This document shows positions 40,446-50,044 of a stretch of 64,000 nt of DNA, piece by piece (the first letter of the stretch is position 1; every line of letters begins with the position of its first letter). The translations under genes and the position numbers were made by a program. The stretch is taken from positions 62,001-126,000 of the forward strand of contig JBFFRY010000003.1 of the NCBI GenBank assembly GCA_041572755.1, given 5' to 3'. Origin of the DNA: JBFELU01 sp041572755. GTDB taxonomy: Bacteria > Actinomycetota > Acidimicrobiia > Spongiisociales > UBA11373. The notes below the pieces were generated by a model, which searched no databases, was not told the origin of the DNA, and saw only the letters and a program-made list of their open reading frames with translations.

Positions 40446-42314
40446 GTGGAAGCCATGGTGTCCCTCGCCCTGCTCCTCCCGCTGGCCGGGACCGTGGTGC
40501 TGCTCGCCTTCGGGAAGCGGATCGGGGAACCGTGGGCCGGCTACCTGGGCTCGGCGACCGTGGCGGCCGGCTTTCTGCTGGCGGTCCCGGCCGCCTTCGA
40601 CTTCTTCTCCGGTGAGGGTCACGCCGAGGTGATCACCTGGTTCGAGTGGCTGCCGGCCCTCGGGGCCGACGCCGCCTTCCTGTGGGACCCGCTGTCGGCG
40701 GTGATGACGCTCGTCGTGACCGGCGTCGGGGCCCTCATCCACTTCTACTCGATCGGCTACATGCACGGGGACGAGCGCTACGGCAGGTTCTTCGCCTACC
40801 TCAACCTGTTCATCACCTCGATGCTCATCCTGGTGCTCGGCGACAACTTTGCCGTGCTGTTCGTGGGCTGGGAGCTGGTGGGAGTGTCCTCCTATCTGCT
40901 CATCTCGTTCTGGTTCGAGCGGTCGACGGCGGCGGCGGCCGGCAAGAAGGCATTCGTGGTCAACCGTGTCGGCGACGTGGGGTTCCTCGTCGCCCTCATG
41001 CTCATCTTCAACACCTTCGGAACCCTGGGCTTCGAGGCGGTGTTCACCGAGGCGCCGGCCGAGCTCGGCACCGGGCTGGCCACGGCCATCACACTGCTGC
41101 TGTTCGTCGGGGCCGCCGGGAAGTCGGCACAGCTGCCCCTCTACGTGTGGCTCCCCGACGCCATGGAGGGCCCCACGCCCGTCTCGGCACTCATCCATGC
41201 GGCCACGATGGTGACCGCCGGCGTCTACATGGTGGCCAGGACGGCCGCGTTGTTCGAACTCGCCCCCGTCTCGGCCGGTGTCGTCGCCACGGTCGGCGCG
41301 GTGACCGCGCTGTACGCCGCCACCATCGCCATGGCCCAGTTCGACATCAAACGGGTGCTCGCCTACTCGACGATCAGCCAACTGGGCTACATGTTCATGG
41401 CGGTGGGAGCCGCCGCCCACGTGGCGGGGATCTTCCATCTCGTGACCCACGCCTTCTTCAAGGCACTGCTCTTCCTGGGGGCCGGATCGGTGATCCACGC
41501 CATGGCCGACGAGCAGGACATGCGGCGCATGGGCGGTCTGGCGCGGGTCATGCCGTGGACCTTTGCCACGATGGCGATCGCCTGGCTGGCCATATCCGGG
41601 ATTCCGCCGTTCTCCGGGTTCTGGTCGAAGGACGAGATCCTGGCGACGGTGTTCGAGCGGGGCGGACTCTGGGTCGTCCTGTGGGCGGTGGGCCTCCTCA
41701 CCGCGTTGCTCACCGCCTTCTACATGACCCGCCTCATGTTCCTGACGTTCGGCGGATCGAAGCGATGGACCGACGGGGTCGAGCCTCACGAGTCGCCCCC
41801 GTTCATGGTGGGACCCCTGGCCGTGCTGGCGGTCGGGTCGGCGGTCATCGGATTGGTCAACACCCCGTGGCGGCTCGGCCTGGAGCACTTCCTGGAGCCG
41901 GCGTTCGAGGGGGTGGCCCTCAGCCACATCCCCGACGGCGCCACTCCGTGGGTCCTGGCGTTCGTCTCGATCGGCGCCGCGGTGATCGGCATCCTCGCTG
42001 CGGCCGGGCGATATCGGGCCGCCGTGCCGGCCGAGGACTCGGGCGCCTGGGCGGTCATGCACCGGGGCTACTTCGTCGACGACCTCTATGCCCGGGTGTT
42101 CGCCGGCGGCGGCTCGGTCGCCTCTTCGTGGCTGGCGTTCTCGTTCGACGCCGGGGTGATCGACGGCATGGTGAATGGGGTGGGGGTCGCCACCAAGAAG
42201 GTGAGTGAGTGGCTGCGTCCGCTGCAGACTGGCTTCGTTCGGAACTATGCGGTGGCGGTCCTGATCGGGACGGTCGGCTTGCTCGCCTGGTTCCTGACGC
42301 GGGGGGCGTTCTGA
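40446..42314 (+). CDS. nuoL: NADH-quinone oxidoreductase subunit L (copy 1)
   Basis: A 622-residue antiporter-like proton-pumping subunit with about 16 helices, including the long lateral helix at the C-terminus. Hallmarks: GWELVGVSSYLLI, AAGKSAQLPLYVWLPDAM, GPTPVSALIHAATMVTAGVY and a key Lys in DIKRVLAYSTISQLGYM. GTG 40446 or ATG 40455 could be the start. The TGA shares a base with nuoM. Confidence 0.95.
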   Translation: MEAMVSLALLLPLAGTVVLLAFGKRIGEPWAGYLGSATVAAGFLLAVPAAFDFFSGEGHAEVITWFEWLPALGADAAFLWDPLSAVMTLVVTGVGALIHFYSIGYMHGDERYGRFFAYLNLFITSMLILVLGDNFAVLFVGWELVGVSSYLLISFWFERSTAAAAGKKAFVVNRVGDVGFLVALMLIFNTFGTLGFEAVFTEAPAELGTGLATAITLLLFVGAAGKSAQLPLYVWLPDAMEGPTPVSALIHAATMVTAGVYMVARTAALFELAPVSAGVVATVGAVTALYAATIAMAQFDIKRVLAYSTISQLGYMFMAVGAAAHVAGIFHLVTHAFFKALLFLGAGSVIHAMADEQDMRRMGGLARVMPWTFATMAIAWLAISGIPPFSGFWSKDEILATVFERGGLWVVLWAVGLLTALLTAFYMTRLMFLTFGGSKRWTDGVEPHESPPFMVGPLAVLAVGSAVIGLVNTPWRLGLEHFLEPAFEGVALSHIPDGATPWVLAFVSIGAAVIGILAAAGRYRAAVPAEDSGAWAVMHRGYFVDDLYARVFAGGGSVASSWLAFSFDAGVIDGMVNGVGVATKKVSEWLRPLQTGFVRNYAVAVLIGTVGLLAWFLTRGAF

Positions 42315-43852
42315 TGGACTTCCCGGTGCTCTCGGCTCTCGTGCTCCTTCCGATCGCCGGGGGAATCGCCGTGCTGCTGATGCCGCGGAGCCGGCCGGAA
42401 CTGGCCCTGCCCACTGCGATCGCCGCCTCCTTCCTTCCGCTGGGAGCCGCCGGCTACCTGCTCTGGGAGTTCGAGGCCGGCGAAGCCGGGTTCCAGTTCG
42501 TGGAGCGGGTGGCTTGGTACGACGCCTGGGGCGTCTCGTACCACGTCGGCATCGACGGGATCTCGCTGCTCCTGGTGGTGCTGACGGCGATCCTGTTCCC
42601 CATCTCCCTGGCGGCGTCGACGGCCATCAAGGATCGGATCCACCTCTACGCCGCTTCGATGCTGTTCCTCGAAGCCGGGATCCTGGGGGTGTTCGTCTCT
42701 CTCGACCTGCTGCTCTTCTTCGTGTTCTGGGAGGCGATGCTGGTCCCGATGTACTTCATCATCGGGGTCTGGGGCGGGGAGCGGCGGGTGTACGCGGCCA
42801 TCAAGTTCTTCCTGTTCACTGCGTTCGGGTCGGCGCTGATGTTCGCCGGGATCCTGGCGTTGGCCTTCCTGGCGGGCGATGGGCCCACTTTCGACTTCAC
42901 CGAACTGTTGGGGGCGGATCTCAGCCGGACGGCCCAGTTCTGGCTGTTCGGGGCGTTCGGACTGTCGTTTGCGATCAAGGTGCCGGTGTTTCCCTTCCAC
43001 ACCTGGCTTCCCGACGCCCACGTCGAGGCGCCCACCGCCGGGTCGGTGATCCTGGCCGGCGTCCTCCTGAAGCTCGGCGCCTATGGGCTGGTGCGTTTCA
43101 ACCTGACTCTGTTCCCGGAGGCCACGGTCGACCTGGTCCCGCTGATGGCGGTGCTCGCCGTGATCGGGATCGTCTACGGGGCGGTGGTGGCGATCATGCA
43201 GTCCGACATCAAGCGCCTCGTGGCCTACTCGTCGGTGAGCCACCTGGGCTTCGTGGTGCTGGGGATCTTCGCCCTCACCACCCAGGGACTTCAGGGTGGG
43301 GTCATCCAAATGGTCAACCACGGCCTCACGACCGGCGCCCTCTTCCTGCTCGTGGGCATGATCTACGAGAGACGCCACACCAGGGAGATCGACCAGTTCG
43401 GTGGTCTCGCCAAGGTGATGCCGATCTACGCCGGAGCGTTTCTGTTCACCGCGTTCGCTTCGATCGGCCTCCCCGGGCTCAACGGCTTCGTCGGGGAGTT
43501 CCTCACGCTGCTCGGCGCCTTCCTGTCCCTGCCGGTGTACGCCATCATCGGCGCCCTGGGTGTGGTGCTCGCCGCGGTCTACCTGCTGTGGGCCTACCAG
43601 CGCATGTTCACCGGTCCGATCACCGTGCCCGAGAACGAGGGCCTGAGCGATCTCAGCGTGCGGGAGATCGCGGTGCTGGCGCCGATCGTCGCCCTGGTGC
43701 TGTTCCTGGGCATCTACCCCAAGCCGGCGTTGGATCGTCTCGAACCGGCCGTGGAGCAGATCCTGGATCGCATCGAGCGGGTCACCGACTACGAAGTCCC
43801 CGAGTTCGGGTCTGAGAGCGATCTGGTGTTGCTGCCGGAGGTGGGTGAGTGA
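42314..43852 (+). CDS. nuoM: NADH-quinone oxidoreductase subunit M (copy 1)
   Basis: A 512-residue antiporter-like proton-pumping subunit. Hallmarks: FFVFWEAMLVPMYFIIG, FPFHTWLPDAHVEAPTAGSVI, MQSDIKRLVAYSSVSHLGFV. ATG 42314 is the first codon of the conserved N-terminus. The stop overlaps nuoN by 4 bp. Confidence 0.95.
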   Translation: MDFPVLSALVLLPIAGGIAVLLMPRSRPELALPTAIAASFLPLGAAGYLLWEFEAGEAGFQFVERVAWYDAWGVSYHVGIDGISLLLVVLTAILFPISLAASTAIKDRIHLYAASMLFLEAGILGVFVSLDLLLFFVFWEAMLVPMYFIIGVWGGERRVYAAIKFFLFTAFGSALMFAGILALAFLAGDGPTFDFTELLGADLSRTAQFWLFGAFGLSFAIKVPVFPFHTWLPDAHVEAPTAGSVILAGVLLKLGAYGLVRFNLTLFPEATVDLVPLMAVLAVIGIVYGAVVAIMQSDIKRLVAYSSVSHLGFVVLGIFALTTQGLQGGVIQMVNHGLTTGALFLLVGMIYERRHTREIDQFGGLAKVMPIYAGAFLFTAFASIGLPGLNGFVGEFLTLLGAFLSLPVYAIIGALGVVLAAVYLLWAYQRMFTGPITVPENEGLSDLSVREIAVLAPIVALVLFLGIYPKPALDRLEPAVEQILDRIERVTDYEVPEFGSESDLVLLPEVGE

Positions 43853-45291
43853 GCAATCTCGACATCTTCGCCATCGCCCCCGAAGTGGTCATCACGATCG
43901 CCGTGGTCGTCATCCTGCTTGCGGAGGTGGGCTGGAAGCCGGGCGCTCCGGCGTGGGGATGGCTGGCGGCGTTCGGGGTGGGCGGTGCCGGCGCCCTCTC
44001 GGTGGCGCAGTGGGTGGCCGGAAGGGGCAGCGACGCCGAGCTCTACTTCTCCGAGATGGTCGTGGTCGACGGGTTCTCGGCTTTTGCCGGGCTGGTGATC
44101 TACGGCATCACCGGGCTCGCCCTCCTGGCTGGCTGGGACCTGATAACCCGCTTGCGGTCGCGGGGCGCCGAGTTCGTGGCGCTGGTGCTCCTGGCCGGAG
44201 TGGGCATGCACCTCATGGCCGCCTCGGCGAACCTGATCATGCTGTTCATCGGTCTCGAGGTGGCCTCGATCTCGCTCTACGTGCTGGCCGGCTTCACCCG
44301 CGACCGAGTCGATGCGGACGAAGTGTCGCTGAAGTACTTCCTGCTGGGCGCCTTCGCCTCGGCGGTGTTCCTGTACGGGGTGGCGCTGATCTTTGCGGCG
44401 ACCGGGACCTTGTCGATCTATGACGCCGAGCAGTTCCTGAGCGGTGTGATCCTCCTCAAGCCGGGCCTGCTGCTGGCCGGGATCGCCCTGCTCCTCGTGG
44501 GGCTCGGCTTCAAGGTTTCCAGCGCCCCGTTCCACGTGTGGTCGCCCGACGTGTACCAGGGGGCTCCCGGCGGGATCACCGGGTTCCTCTCGGCCGGTGC
44601 CAAGGTGGCCGGATTCGCCGCCCTGGCCCGGATCCTGGTGGTGCCCCTCGGCACCTACATCGACGACTGGGCCCCGGCCCTGGCGGTGCTCGCCGTTATC
44701 TCGGTGTCCATCGGGACGTTGTTCGCCATCGCCCAGAACGACATCAAGCGCATGCTGGCCTACTCATCGGTGGCGCATGCCGGTTTCATCTCCACCGCGC
44801 TTCTGGCGGGTGATGCCGGCGTGGGCGACATGTGGTTCTACCTGGCCACCTACGCAGTGCAGGTGATCGGTGCCTTCACGGTGGCCTCGCTGATCTCAGG
44901 ACCGGAGGCGGGCCGGTCGCCCCTCGCCGACTATGCGGGCCTCGGGAGGAGGGCCCCCTGGCTGGCGGCGACCATGACGCTCATGATGCTGGCGATGGCC
45001 GGGATACCGCTCACGGCCGGGTTCGCCGGCAAGGCGGCCGTCTTCCGGGCTGCGATCGACGCCGACTACCTGTGGGTTGTGATCGCGGCGGTGATCGCCA
45101 CGGTGGCCGGGCTCTTCTTCTACCTGCGGGTCATCGTGCTCATGTACATGGAGCCGGCCTCGGAGTCGGCCGACACCTATGTGGGATGGGGTGCCCGCAT
45201 CACGCTGCTCATCGCATCGGCCGCCACGGTCGTCTTCGGCGTCGCCCCTTGGCCGCTGCTGGAAGTCGTGCGCGATGCCATTCCTCTCTAG
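43849..45291 (+). CDS. nuoN: NADH-quinone oxidoreductase subunit N (copy 1)
   Basis: A 480-residue antiporter-like subunit, last in the proton-pumping chain. Hallmarks: LFIGLEVASISLYVLAGF, KYFLLGAFASAVFLYG, APFHVWSPDVYQGAPGG and DIKRMLAYSSVAHAGF. GTG 43849 overlaps nuoM. Its 3' end overlaps the bactofilin-like gene by 17 bp, so that gene may be translated from the nuo transcript. Confidence 0.95.
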   Translation: MSNLDIFAIAPEVVITIAVVVILLAEVGWKPGAPAWGWLAAFGVGGAGALSVAQWVAGRGSDAELYFSEMVVVDGFSAFAGLVIYGITGLALLAGWDLITRLRSRGAEFVALVLLAGVGMHLMAASANLIMLFIGLEVASISLYVLAGFTRDRVDADEVSLKYFLLGAFASAVFLYGVALIFAATGTLSIYDAEQFLSGVILLKPGLLLAGIALLLVGLGFKVSSAPFHVWSPDVYQGAPGGITGFLSAGAKVAGFAALARILVVPLGTYIDDWAPALAVLAVISVSIGTLFAIAQNDIKRMLAYSSVAHAGFISTALLAGDAGVGDMWFYLATYAVQVIGAFTVASLISGPEAGRSPLADYAGLGRRAPWLAATMTLMMLAMAGIPLTAGFAGKAAVFRAAIDADYLWVVIAAVIATVAGLFFYLRVIVLMYMEPASESADTYVGWGARITLLIASAATVVFGVAPWPLLEVVRDAIPL

Positions 45292-46411
45292 AAGGGTCTT
45301 CGGGGCCATTGCGATCGTGGCGGTGCTCGTCACCCCCGGGTCGACGCTCGTGGCCGAGATCCGCACCTCCAATCGCATCATCGTGCCCGCGTCCGGTGTG
45401 GTCGCCGAAGACCTCTACGCCATCGGGGGCCGCACCATCATCGAAGGTGCCGTTCAAGGGGACCTGTTCGTGGTCTCCGGCGAACTCACGATCACGGGAA
45501 CCGTGACCGGCGATGTGGTCGGGATGGTGGGGGGCCGGGCCCGGATCTCAGGTGTGGTGGAGGGCTCGGTTCGTCTTGCTGCGGTGGATCTGCAGGTGAC
45601 GGGGACGGTGGTCGACGACGTCGCCGCCGTGATGTTGGATGGGGACGTGGCCGCCGAGGTGGGGCGGGACGTTCTCGTGATCGCCGGGCGGGCGTCGGTG
45701 AGCGGGACCGTGGGTCGGGACGTCCGAGGTCAGGCGTGGAGCATGGGCATCGGCGCCGACGTGGGACGCGACATCCTGGCGCGCGTCGACCGGCTCACTC
45801 TGGCGGGGACCGTCGGCGACGACGTCGTGTACGGGGCGACGTTGCACGCCGACGTGGCCGAGGATTTCGAGGTGGGCGGCCAGCTGATCCGGCGGAGAGT
45901 GTTCTCCCCGGTGTGGTCGAAGGCAGTCGGGCGGGCCCTTGCCCTGCTCGGCCTCGCCGGGTTCATCGTGACCGGGCTCGTGTTGTTGTGGGTGTTCCGG
46001 GGGACGACCGCGGACGCCGTGGAGATGGTCGGTGCCCGGCCGTGGCGCAGCGCGCTCATAGGCCTCCTGATGGTCGTGCTGCCCCCGCTGGCGGCGGTGC
46101 CGCTGTTCCTCACCCTCGTGGGGCTCCCGGTGGCGGTGATCATTCTGCTGCTGTGGGCCGCCGCCTTGTTCGTCGGGCCGATACCGGCCGTGGCGTGGGT
46201 CGGGAGGGCGATCCTGCGGGAGCGGGGCGGCCTGGTGGCCGGTTTCGCCCTCGGGGCGGTGCTGTGGCGGGGTTCCATGTGGCTGCTACCCCTGCTGGCG
46301 CTGCTGCTCTACGGGGCGGCACTCGTGATCGGGTGGGGCGCCTGGGGCGGCGCTGCCTGGGACCGGCGCCGCGGCGGCGATGAGTGGCGGCCCTTGCCAC
46401 CCGAGGCCTGA
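45275..46411 (+). CDS. Exported bactofilin-like (polymer-forming) membrane protein
   Basis: A 378-residue protein. A signal-type N-terminal helix (about 8-27) is followed by a right-handed beta-helix-like region of about 200 residues built from short repeats (VQGDLFVVSGELTITGTVTGDVVGM), as in bactofilin/polymer-forming cytoskeletal proteins, then a hydrophobic C-terminal half with about four to five helices and a Gly/Trp/Arg-rich tail. This exported architecture is common but uncharacterised. ATG 45275 lies inside the end of nuoN; there is no separate promoter, so expression is probably tied to the nuo operon. A role in organising the envelope is inference. Confidence 0.72.
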   Translation: MPFLSRRVFGAIAIVAVLVTPGSTLVAEIRTSNRIIVPASGVVAEDLYAIGGRTIIEGAVQGDLFVVSGELTITGTVTGDVVGMVGGRARISGVVEGSVRLAAVDLQVTGTVVDDVAAVMLDGDVAAEVGRDVLVIAGRASVSGTVGRDVRGQAWSMGIGADVGRDILARVDRLTLAGTVGDDVVYGATLHADVAEDFEVGGQLIRRRVFSPVWSKAVGRALALLGLAGFIVTGLVLLWVFRGTTADAVEMVGARPWRSALIGLLMVVLPPLAAVPLFLTLVGLPVAVIILLLWAAALFVGPIPAVAWVGRAILRERGGLVAGFALGAVLWRGSMWLLPLLALLLYGAALVIGWGAWGGAAWDRRRGGDEWRPLPPEA

Positions 46412-46449
46412 GAACGCCTGCCCTTTTGGCGGTCTCGAAATGGTCTGGT

Positions 46450-46461
46450 GGAACCGGTTCC
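46450..46461. promoter_or_regulatory. LacI-family-type operator GGAACCGGTTCC
   Basis: A perfect 12-bp palindrome with a central CG, as in LacI/GalR-family operators, sits just upstream of a -10-like TAGTCT (46464-46469) and about 95 bp before the sugar-binding protein gene. A bound repressor would block the promoter. No LacI-family gene is in the window. Confidence 0.55.
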
Positions 46462-46555
46462 GGTAGTCTCACCTGTTGGACCCGGCGTGCTGTTTGGGCA
46501 TCCTGCCTGAGCGGCGTGTCCGGAAAGACAAGCCATCCGAGAGGAATTGTCAGAC

Positions 46556-47860
46556 ATGAGAAAGATCAAGTGGCTGGCGCCCATGCTGGCGTTTGCGCTC
46601 ATCGTCGCCGCCTGTGGTGACGATGACGACGCCGCCGACACGACGGGCGCAGCCGGTGGTGATCTGGCGGGAACGTCGGTCTCGATCTTCGGCGCCTTCA
46701 CCAGCGTTGAGGCCGATGCGGTGAATGCCGTCATCGATGAATACTTCGACGGGCCGACCGGCGCCGACACCTTCTACGAGGGTTCGGAGAGCTTCGAAGA
46801 GCAGGTCAAGATTCGTATCGACGGTGGCAACCCACCGGACATCGCGCTCTACCCGCAGCCCGGCTCGGTCGTCGAGCAGGCTGAGGAGGGCAATGCGATC
46901 GCGCTCGAGGATCTCGGTTTCACCTACGAGGAACTCGAGGCGACATTCGGGGCGTACCTCCTGTCGCTCGGTGAGTACGAGGGCAAGCATTACGGGATCC
47001 CCACCAACGTGAACTCGAAGAGCCTGGTTTGGTACAACAAGCCGGTCTTCGAAGAGATGGGCTACGAGATTCCTGCCACCTGGGACGAGTGGCTGGCGTT
47101 GATGGATCAGATGGTCGCCGACGGCTACGAGACCCCGCTGTGCATCGGCACCGGGAGCGAGGCCGCCACCGGTTGGCCGGCCACCGACTGGATGGAGGAC
47201 ATCATGCTCCGCACCGCGGGCGCCGATGTCTACGACCAGTGGGTGAGCCATGAGATCCCGTTCAACGACGCAACCGTCATGCGGGCCATGGACCTGTTCG
47301 ACGACGTGTGGCAGTACGGGCTCGGCGGCGCCTCGGCCTTCCCGGACATCGACTTCCGTGATGCTCCGGATCCGATGGTCGCCGATCCGCCCGGATGCCT
47401 CCTCCATCGTCAGGCGAGCTTCATCGTCAACTTCTTCCCCGAGGGGACCGTTGCCGGTGAGGACATCGACCTGTTCGCATTCCCGGACATCGATCCCGGT
47501 GTCAAGGGTGCGCTGATCGCCGGCGAGCTGGGTGCGGTCTTCTCCGACCGTCCCGAGGTGCGGGCCTTCATCGAGAACTTCATCTCGACGGAAGTCCAGT
47601 GTGCCATGGGCGCCCAAGAAGGCGTGCAGCGGATCTCGCCGAACGTGAACACGACCGCCGAGTGCTACGCCGACCCGATCGTGGCGACCATCGCCGACTC
47701 GATCGTTGCGGCGCTGAGCGCCGGCGGTGCCCGGTTCGATGCCTCCGACCTGATGCCCTCGGCGGTCGGGTCCGGCTCGTTCTGGACCGGCATGAACGAG
47801 TGGATGCGCGGTGCGGATGCCGCCACGGTGGCAGCCGACATCGAGGCTTCCTGGCCGTAA
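46556..47860 (+). CDS. Carbohydrate ABC transporter substrate-binding lipoprotein
   Basis: A 434-residue extracellular solute-binding protein of the family 1 type, close in pattern to alpha-glucoside-binding AglE-like proteins. Lipobox IVAACGDDDD follows a typical signal peptide. Domain marks: YEGSESFEEQVKIRIDGGNPPDIALYPQPG, YGIPTNVNSKSLVWYNKPVF and WDEWLALMDQM. ATG 46556 is preferred (GAGAGG 11 bp upstream); a TTG at 46547 is in frame but too close to it. It is separated from the permeases by a strong hairpin, which normally gives more binding protein than permease. The sugar cannot be told from sequence. Confidence 0.88.
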   Translation: MRKIKWLAPMLAFALIVAACGDDDDAADTTGAAGGDLAGTSVSIFGAFTSVEADAVNAVIDEYFDGPTGADTFYEGSESFEEQVKIRIDGGNPPDIALYPQPGSVVEQAEEGNAIALEDLGFTYEELEATFGAYLLSLGEYEGKHYGIPTNVNSKSLVWYNKPVFEEMGYEIPATWDEWLALMDQMVADGYETPLCIGTGSEAATGWPATDWMEDIMLRTAGADVYDQWVSHEIPFNDATVMRAMDLFDDVWQYGLGGASAFPDIDFRDAPDPMVADPPGCLLHRQASFIVNFFPEGTVAGEDIDLFAFPDIDPGVKGALIAGELGAVFSDRPEVRAFIENFISTEVQCAMGAQEGVQRISPNVNTTAECYADPIVATIADSIVAALSAGGARFDASDLMPSAVGSGSFWTGMNEWMRGADAATVAADIEASWP

Positions 47861-47881
47861 GCCAAGGCCGAAATCGATGGA

Positions 47882-47909
47882 AAGGGGCGGCCCTGCGGGG
47901 CCGCCCCTT
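47882..47909 (+). terminator. Strong intercistronic hairpin between binding-protein and permease genes
   Basis: A perfect 12-bp stem (47882-47893 with 47898-47909) with a TGCG loop starts 21 bp after the stop codon. It likely stabilises the upstream mRNA or partly terminates, lowering permease expression. Confidence 0.75.
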
Positions 47910-47940
47910 CGCCGTCTAGAGTGCGGGCCGGGAGGTCGTG

Positions 47941-49086
47941 ATGTCTGAGGGAGAGCGGCTTCGCGAAGTCGCGAAGGAGGGGCCGCCGCCCGAGAACGTT
48001 CAGTCGCCCGGAGCCCGCTTGGGCCTGGGCGTCTTGCGTTTTGCCTCGGCGTTTGCGGTCCCGGTCGTTGCCTTCATCGTCTTGTGGCTGACCTTCGAGT
48101 GGCTGCGCGACGCAGACGCCAACCGGGCGGTGATCGTCCTGGTGGCGGTGGCCGTCGGCGTCATCGGCGTGCTGGTGCTCTATTGGGCGATGGACTTCGC
48201 CGTCAATCGCATGCCGGAGCGTTGGCGGGAGAGCGTTCGCCCCTGGGTGTTCGTGGGCCCGGCGCTCGTGATCCTGTCGATCTTCCTGCTGTATCCCGCG
48301 ATCAACACGATCTACGTGTCCTTCCTCGACGCCAGGGGGGACGAGTTCGTCGGTCTGGAGAACTACGGCTTCGTCTTCACCGACGACGGGATGCTGCGGG
48401 CGATTCGCAACACGGTGGCATGGATCGTGGTCGTGCCCTTCTTCGCCGTGAGCATCGGGCTCGGGTTCGCGGTTCTGGTCGACAAGCTGCAGCGCGGTGA
48501 GGGGGTCGCCAAGTCGATCATCTTCCTCCCGATGGCCGTCTCGTTCGTGGGTGCCTCGGTGGTGTGGGGCTTCATCTACGACTTCAAGGTGTTCGGGGCC
48601 CAGACCGGGCTGCTCAACGGCATCTGGACCGCCTTCGGCGGCGACCCGGTGTCCTGGTTATCCAAGGAGCCGTGGAACAACGTCCTCTTGATGGTGATCA
48701 TGATCTGGATGCAGACGGGGTTCGCCATGGTGATCCTGTCTGCCGCCATCAAGTCGGTGCCCGACGACATCCTGGAGGCGGCCCGCATCGACGGGGCGAC
48801 CGAGATTCAGGTGTTCTGGCGGGTGGTTCTCCCCTCGATCATGTCGACGGTGGTGGTGGTGACCACCACGATGGTGATCAACGTCTTAAAGGTCTTCGAC
48901 ATCGTCTTCGTGATGACCAACGGTGAGTCGGGCACCGAGGTCATCGCCGAGCAGATGATCCGATGGTTCTTCCGCAACGATCACGACGGGAGAGGGGCGG
49001 CGATCGCGGTGATCCTGTTCCTGGCGATCGTGCCGGTGATGGCGATCAACGTGCGCCGGTTCCGGGCGGAGGAGGCGATCCGATGA
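47941..49086 (+). CDS. Carbohydrate ABC transporter permease, MalF/AglF-type
   Basis: A 381-residue membrane subunit. The core of six helices ends with the coupling EAA loop EAARIDGATEIQVFWRVVLP. Before it lie two additional N-terminal helices (about 32-50 and 64-83), as in MalF-like subunits. GGAGG lies 5 bp before ATG 47941; GTG 47938 is also in frame. Its stop overlaps the next permease by 4 bp. Confidence 0.9.
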   Translation: MSEGERLREVAKEGPPPENVQSPGARLGLGVLRFASAFAVPVVAFIVLWLTFEWLRDADANRAVIVLVAVAVGVIGVLVLYWAMDFAVNRMPERWRESVRPWVFVGPALVILSIFLLYPAINTIYVSFLDARGDEFVGLENYGFVFTDDGMLRAIRNTVAWIVVVPFFAVSIGLGFAVLVDKLQRGEGVAKSIIFLPMAVSFVGASVVWGFIYDFKVFGAQTGLLNGIWTAFGGDPVSWLSKEPWNNVLLMVIMIWMQTGFAMVILSAAIKSVPDDILEAARIDGATEIQVFWRVVLPSIMSTVVVVTTTMVINVLKVFDIVFVMTNGESGTEVIAEQMIRWFFRNDHDGRGAAIAVILFLAIVPVMAINVRRFRAEEAIR

Positions 49087-50024
49087 CCACGACCACTCCA
49101 GAAGAGGTCTTCGCTCCCGAGTCGGCTCCCCGGCCCGGCCTGGTCCGCCGGATCTTCGACCGGTGGGAGGTGAAGGTCGCCATCATCGTGATCTGCGTCC
49201 TGTGGCTCATCCCGGCTCTCGGCCTGCTCATCTCGTCGTTCCGCACTTCGGCGATCATTGAGAGCGAGGGATGGTGGACGTTCTTCTCGAAGCCGTTCGA
49301 CACGGCCCAGTGGACGCTCGACAACTACGCCACGGTGCTCGACCAGCGCGGTTTCGGCAACGCATTCCTCAACAGCCTTGCCGTGGTGATACCTTCCACG
49401 GTGATCCCGATCACGGTGGCATCGTTCGCCGCCTACGCCTTCTCCTGGATGGAGTTCAAAGGCCGGTACATCCTGTTCGTGGCGGTGGTGGGGCTGCTGG
49501 TGGTCCCACTGCAGATGGCGCTGATCCCGCTGCTCCGCCTCTACACGTCGGGTGAGTTCTTCGGGTTCACCACCCCGTTCCCCCACCCGATCAACGGGAC
49601 GTATATGGCGGTGTGGTTGGCCCACACCGGGTTCGGGCTGCCACTGGCGGTCTACCTGTTGCGGAACTACATCGGATCGCTGCCCTCGTCGATCATCGAG
49701 TCGGCGAAGATCGACGGTGCAACCCACTTCCAGATCTTCATCCGGCTCATCGTGCCGCTCTCGGTGCCGGCGCTGGCGTCGTTTGCGATCTTCCAGTTCC
49801 TGTGGGTCTGGAACGACCTGCTGGTCGCGCTGGTGTTCTTGGGCGGCACGCCCGACGTTCAGGTGATCACTCAGGCCCTCGCCGAACTGCGAGGCCAGTA
49901 CGGGCAGTTCGAGCATCTGCTCCCGGCCGCCGCCTTCATCTCGATGGCGCTGCCGCTGCTCGTGTTCTTCTCCTTGCAGCGCTACTTCGTCCGCGGCCTG
50001 ACCGCCGGCTCGGTCAAGGGCTAG
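49083..50024 (+). CDS. Carbohydrate ABC transporter permease, MalG/AglG-type
   Basis: A 313-residue six-helix permease, second channel subunit of the sugar importer. The EAA loop is ESAKIDGATHFQIFIRLIVP. Conserved FAAYAFSWMEFKGR and FLWVWNDLL are present. ATG 49083 overlaps the previous stop. No ATP-binding gene follows; actinobacterial carbohydrate importers often share a distant MsiK-type ATPase, and that is likely here. Confidence 0.9.
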   Translation: MTTTTPEEVFAPESAPRPGLVRRIFDRWEVKVAIIVICVLWLIPALGLLISSFRTSAIIESEGWWTFFSKPFDTAQWTLDNYATVLDQRGFGNAFLNSLAVVIPSTVIPITVASFAAYAFSWMEFKGRYILFVAVVGLLVVPLQMALIPLLRLYTSGEFFGFTTPFPHPINGTYMAVWLAHTGFGLPLAVYLLRNYIGSLPSSIIESAKIDGATHFQIFIRLIVPLSVPALASFAIFQFLWVWNDLLVALVFLGGTPDVQVITQALAELRGQYGQFEHLLPAAAFISMALPLLVFFSLQRYFVRGLTAGSVKG

Positions 50025-50044
50025 AGGCGGCGAGGGGTCGAGGG

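Noticed and set aside
40080..42062. A 660-codon minus-strand open frame across nuoJKL
   Set aside because: His/Gln/Asp/Arg-rich shadow of membrane-protein genes; the plus-strand frames carry unambiguous Nuo motifs.
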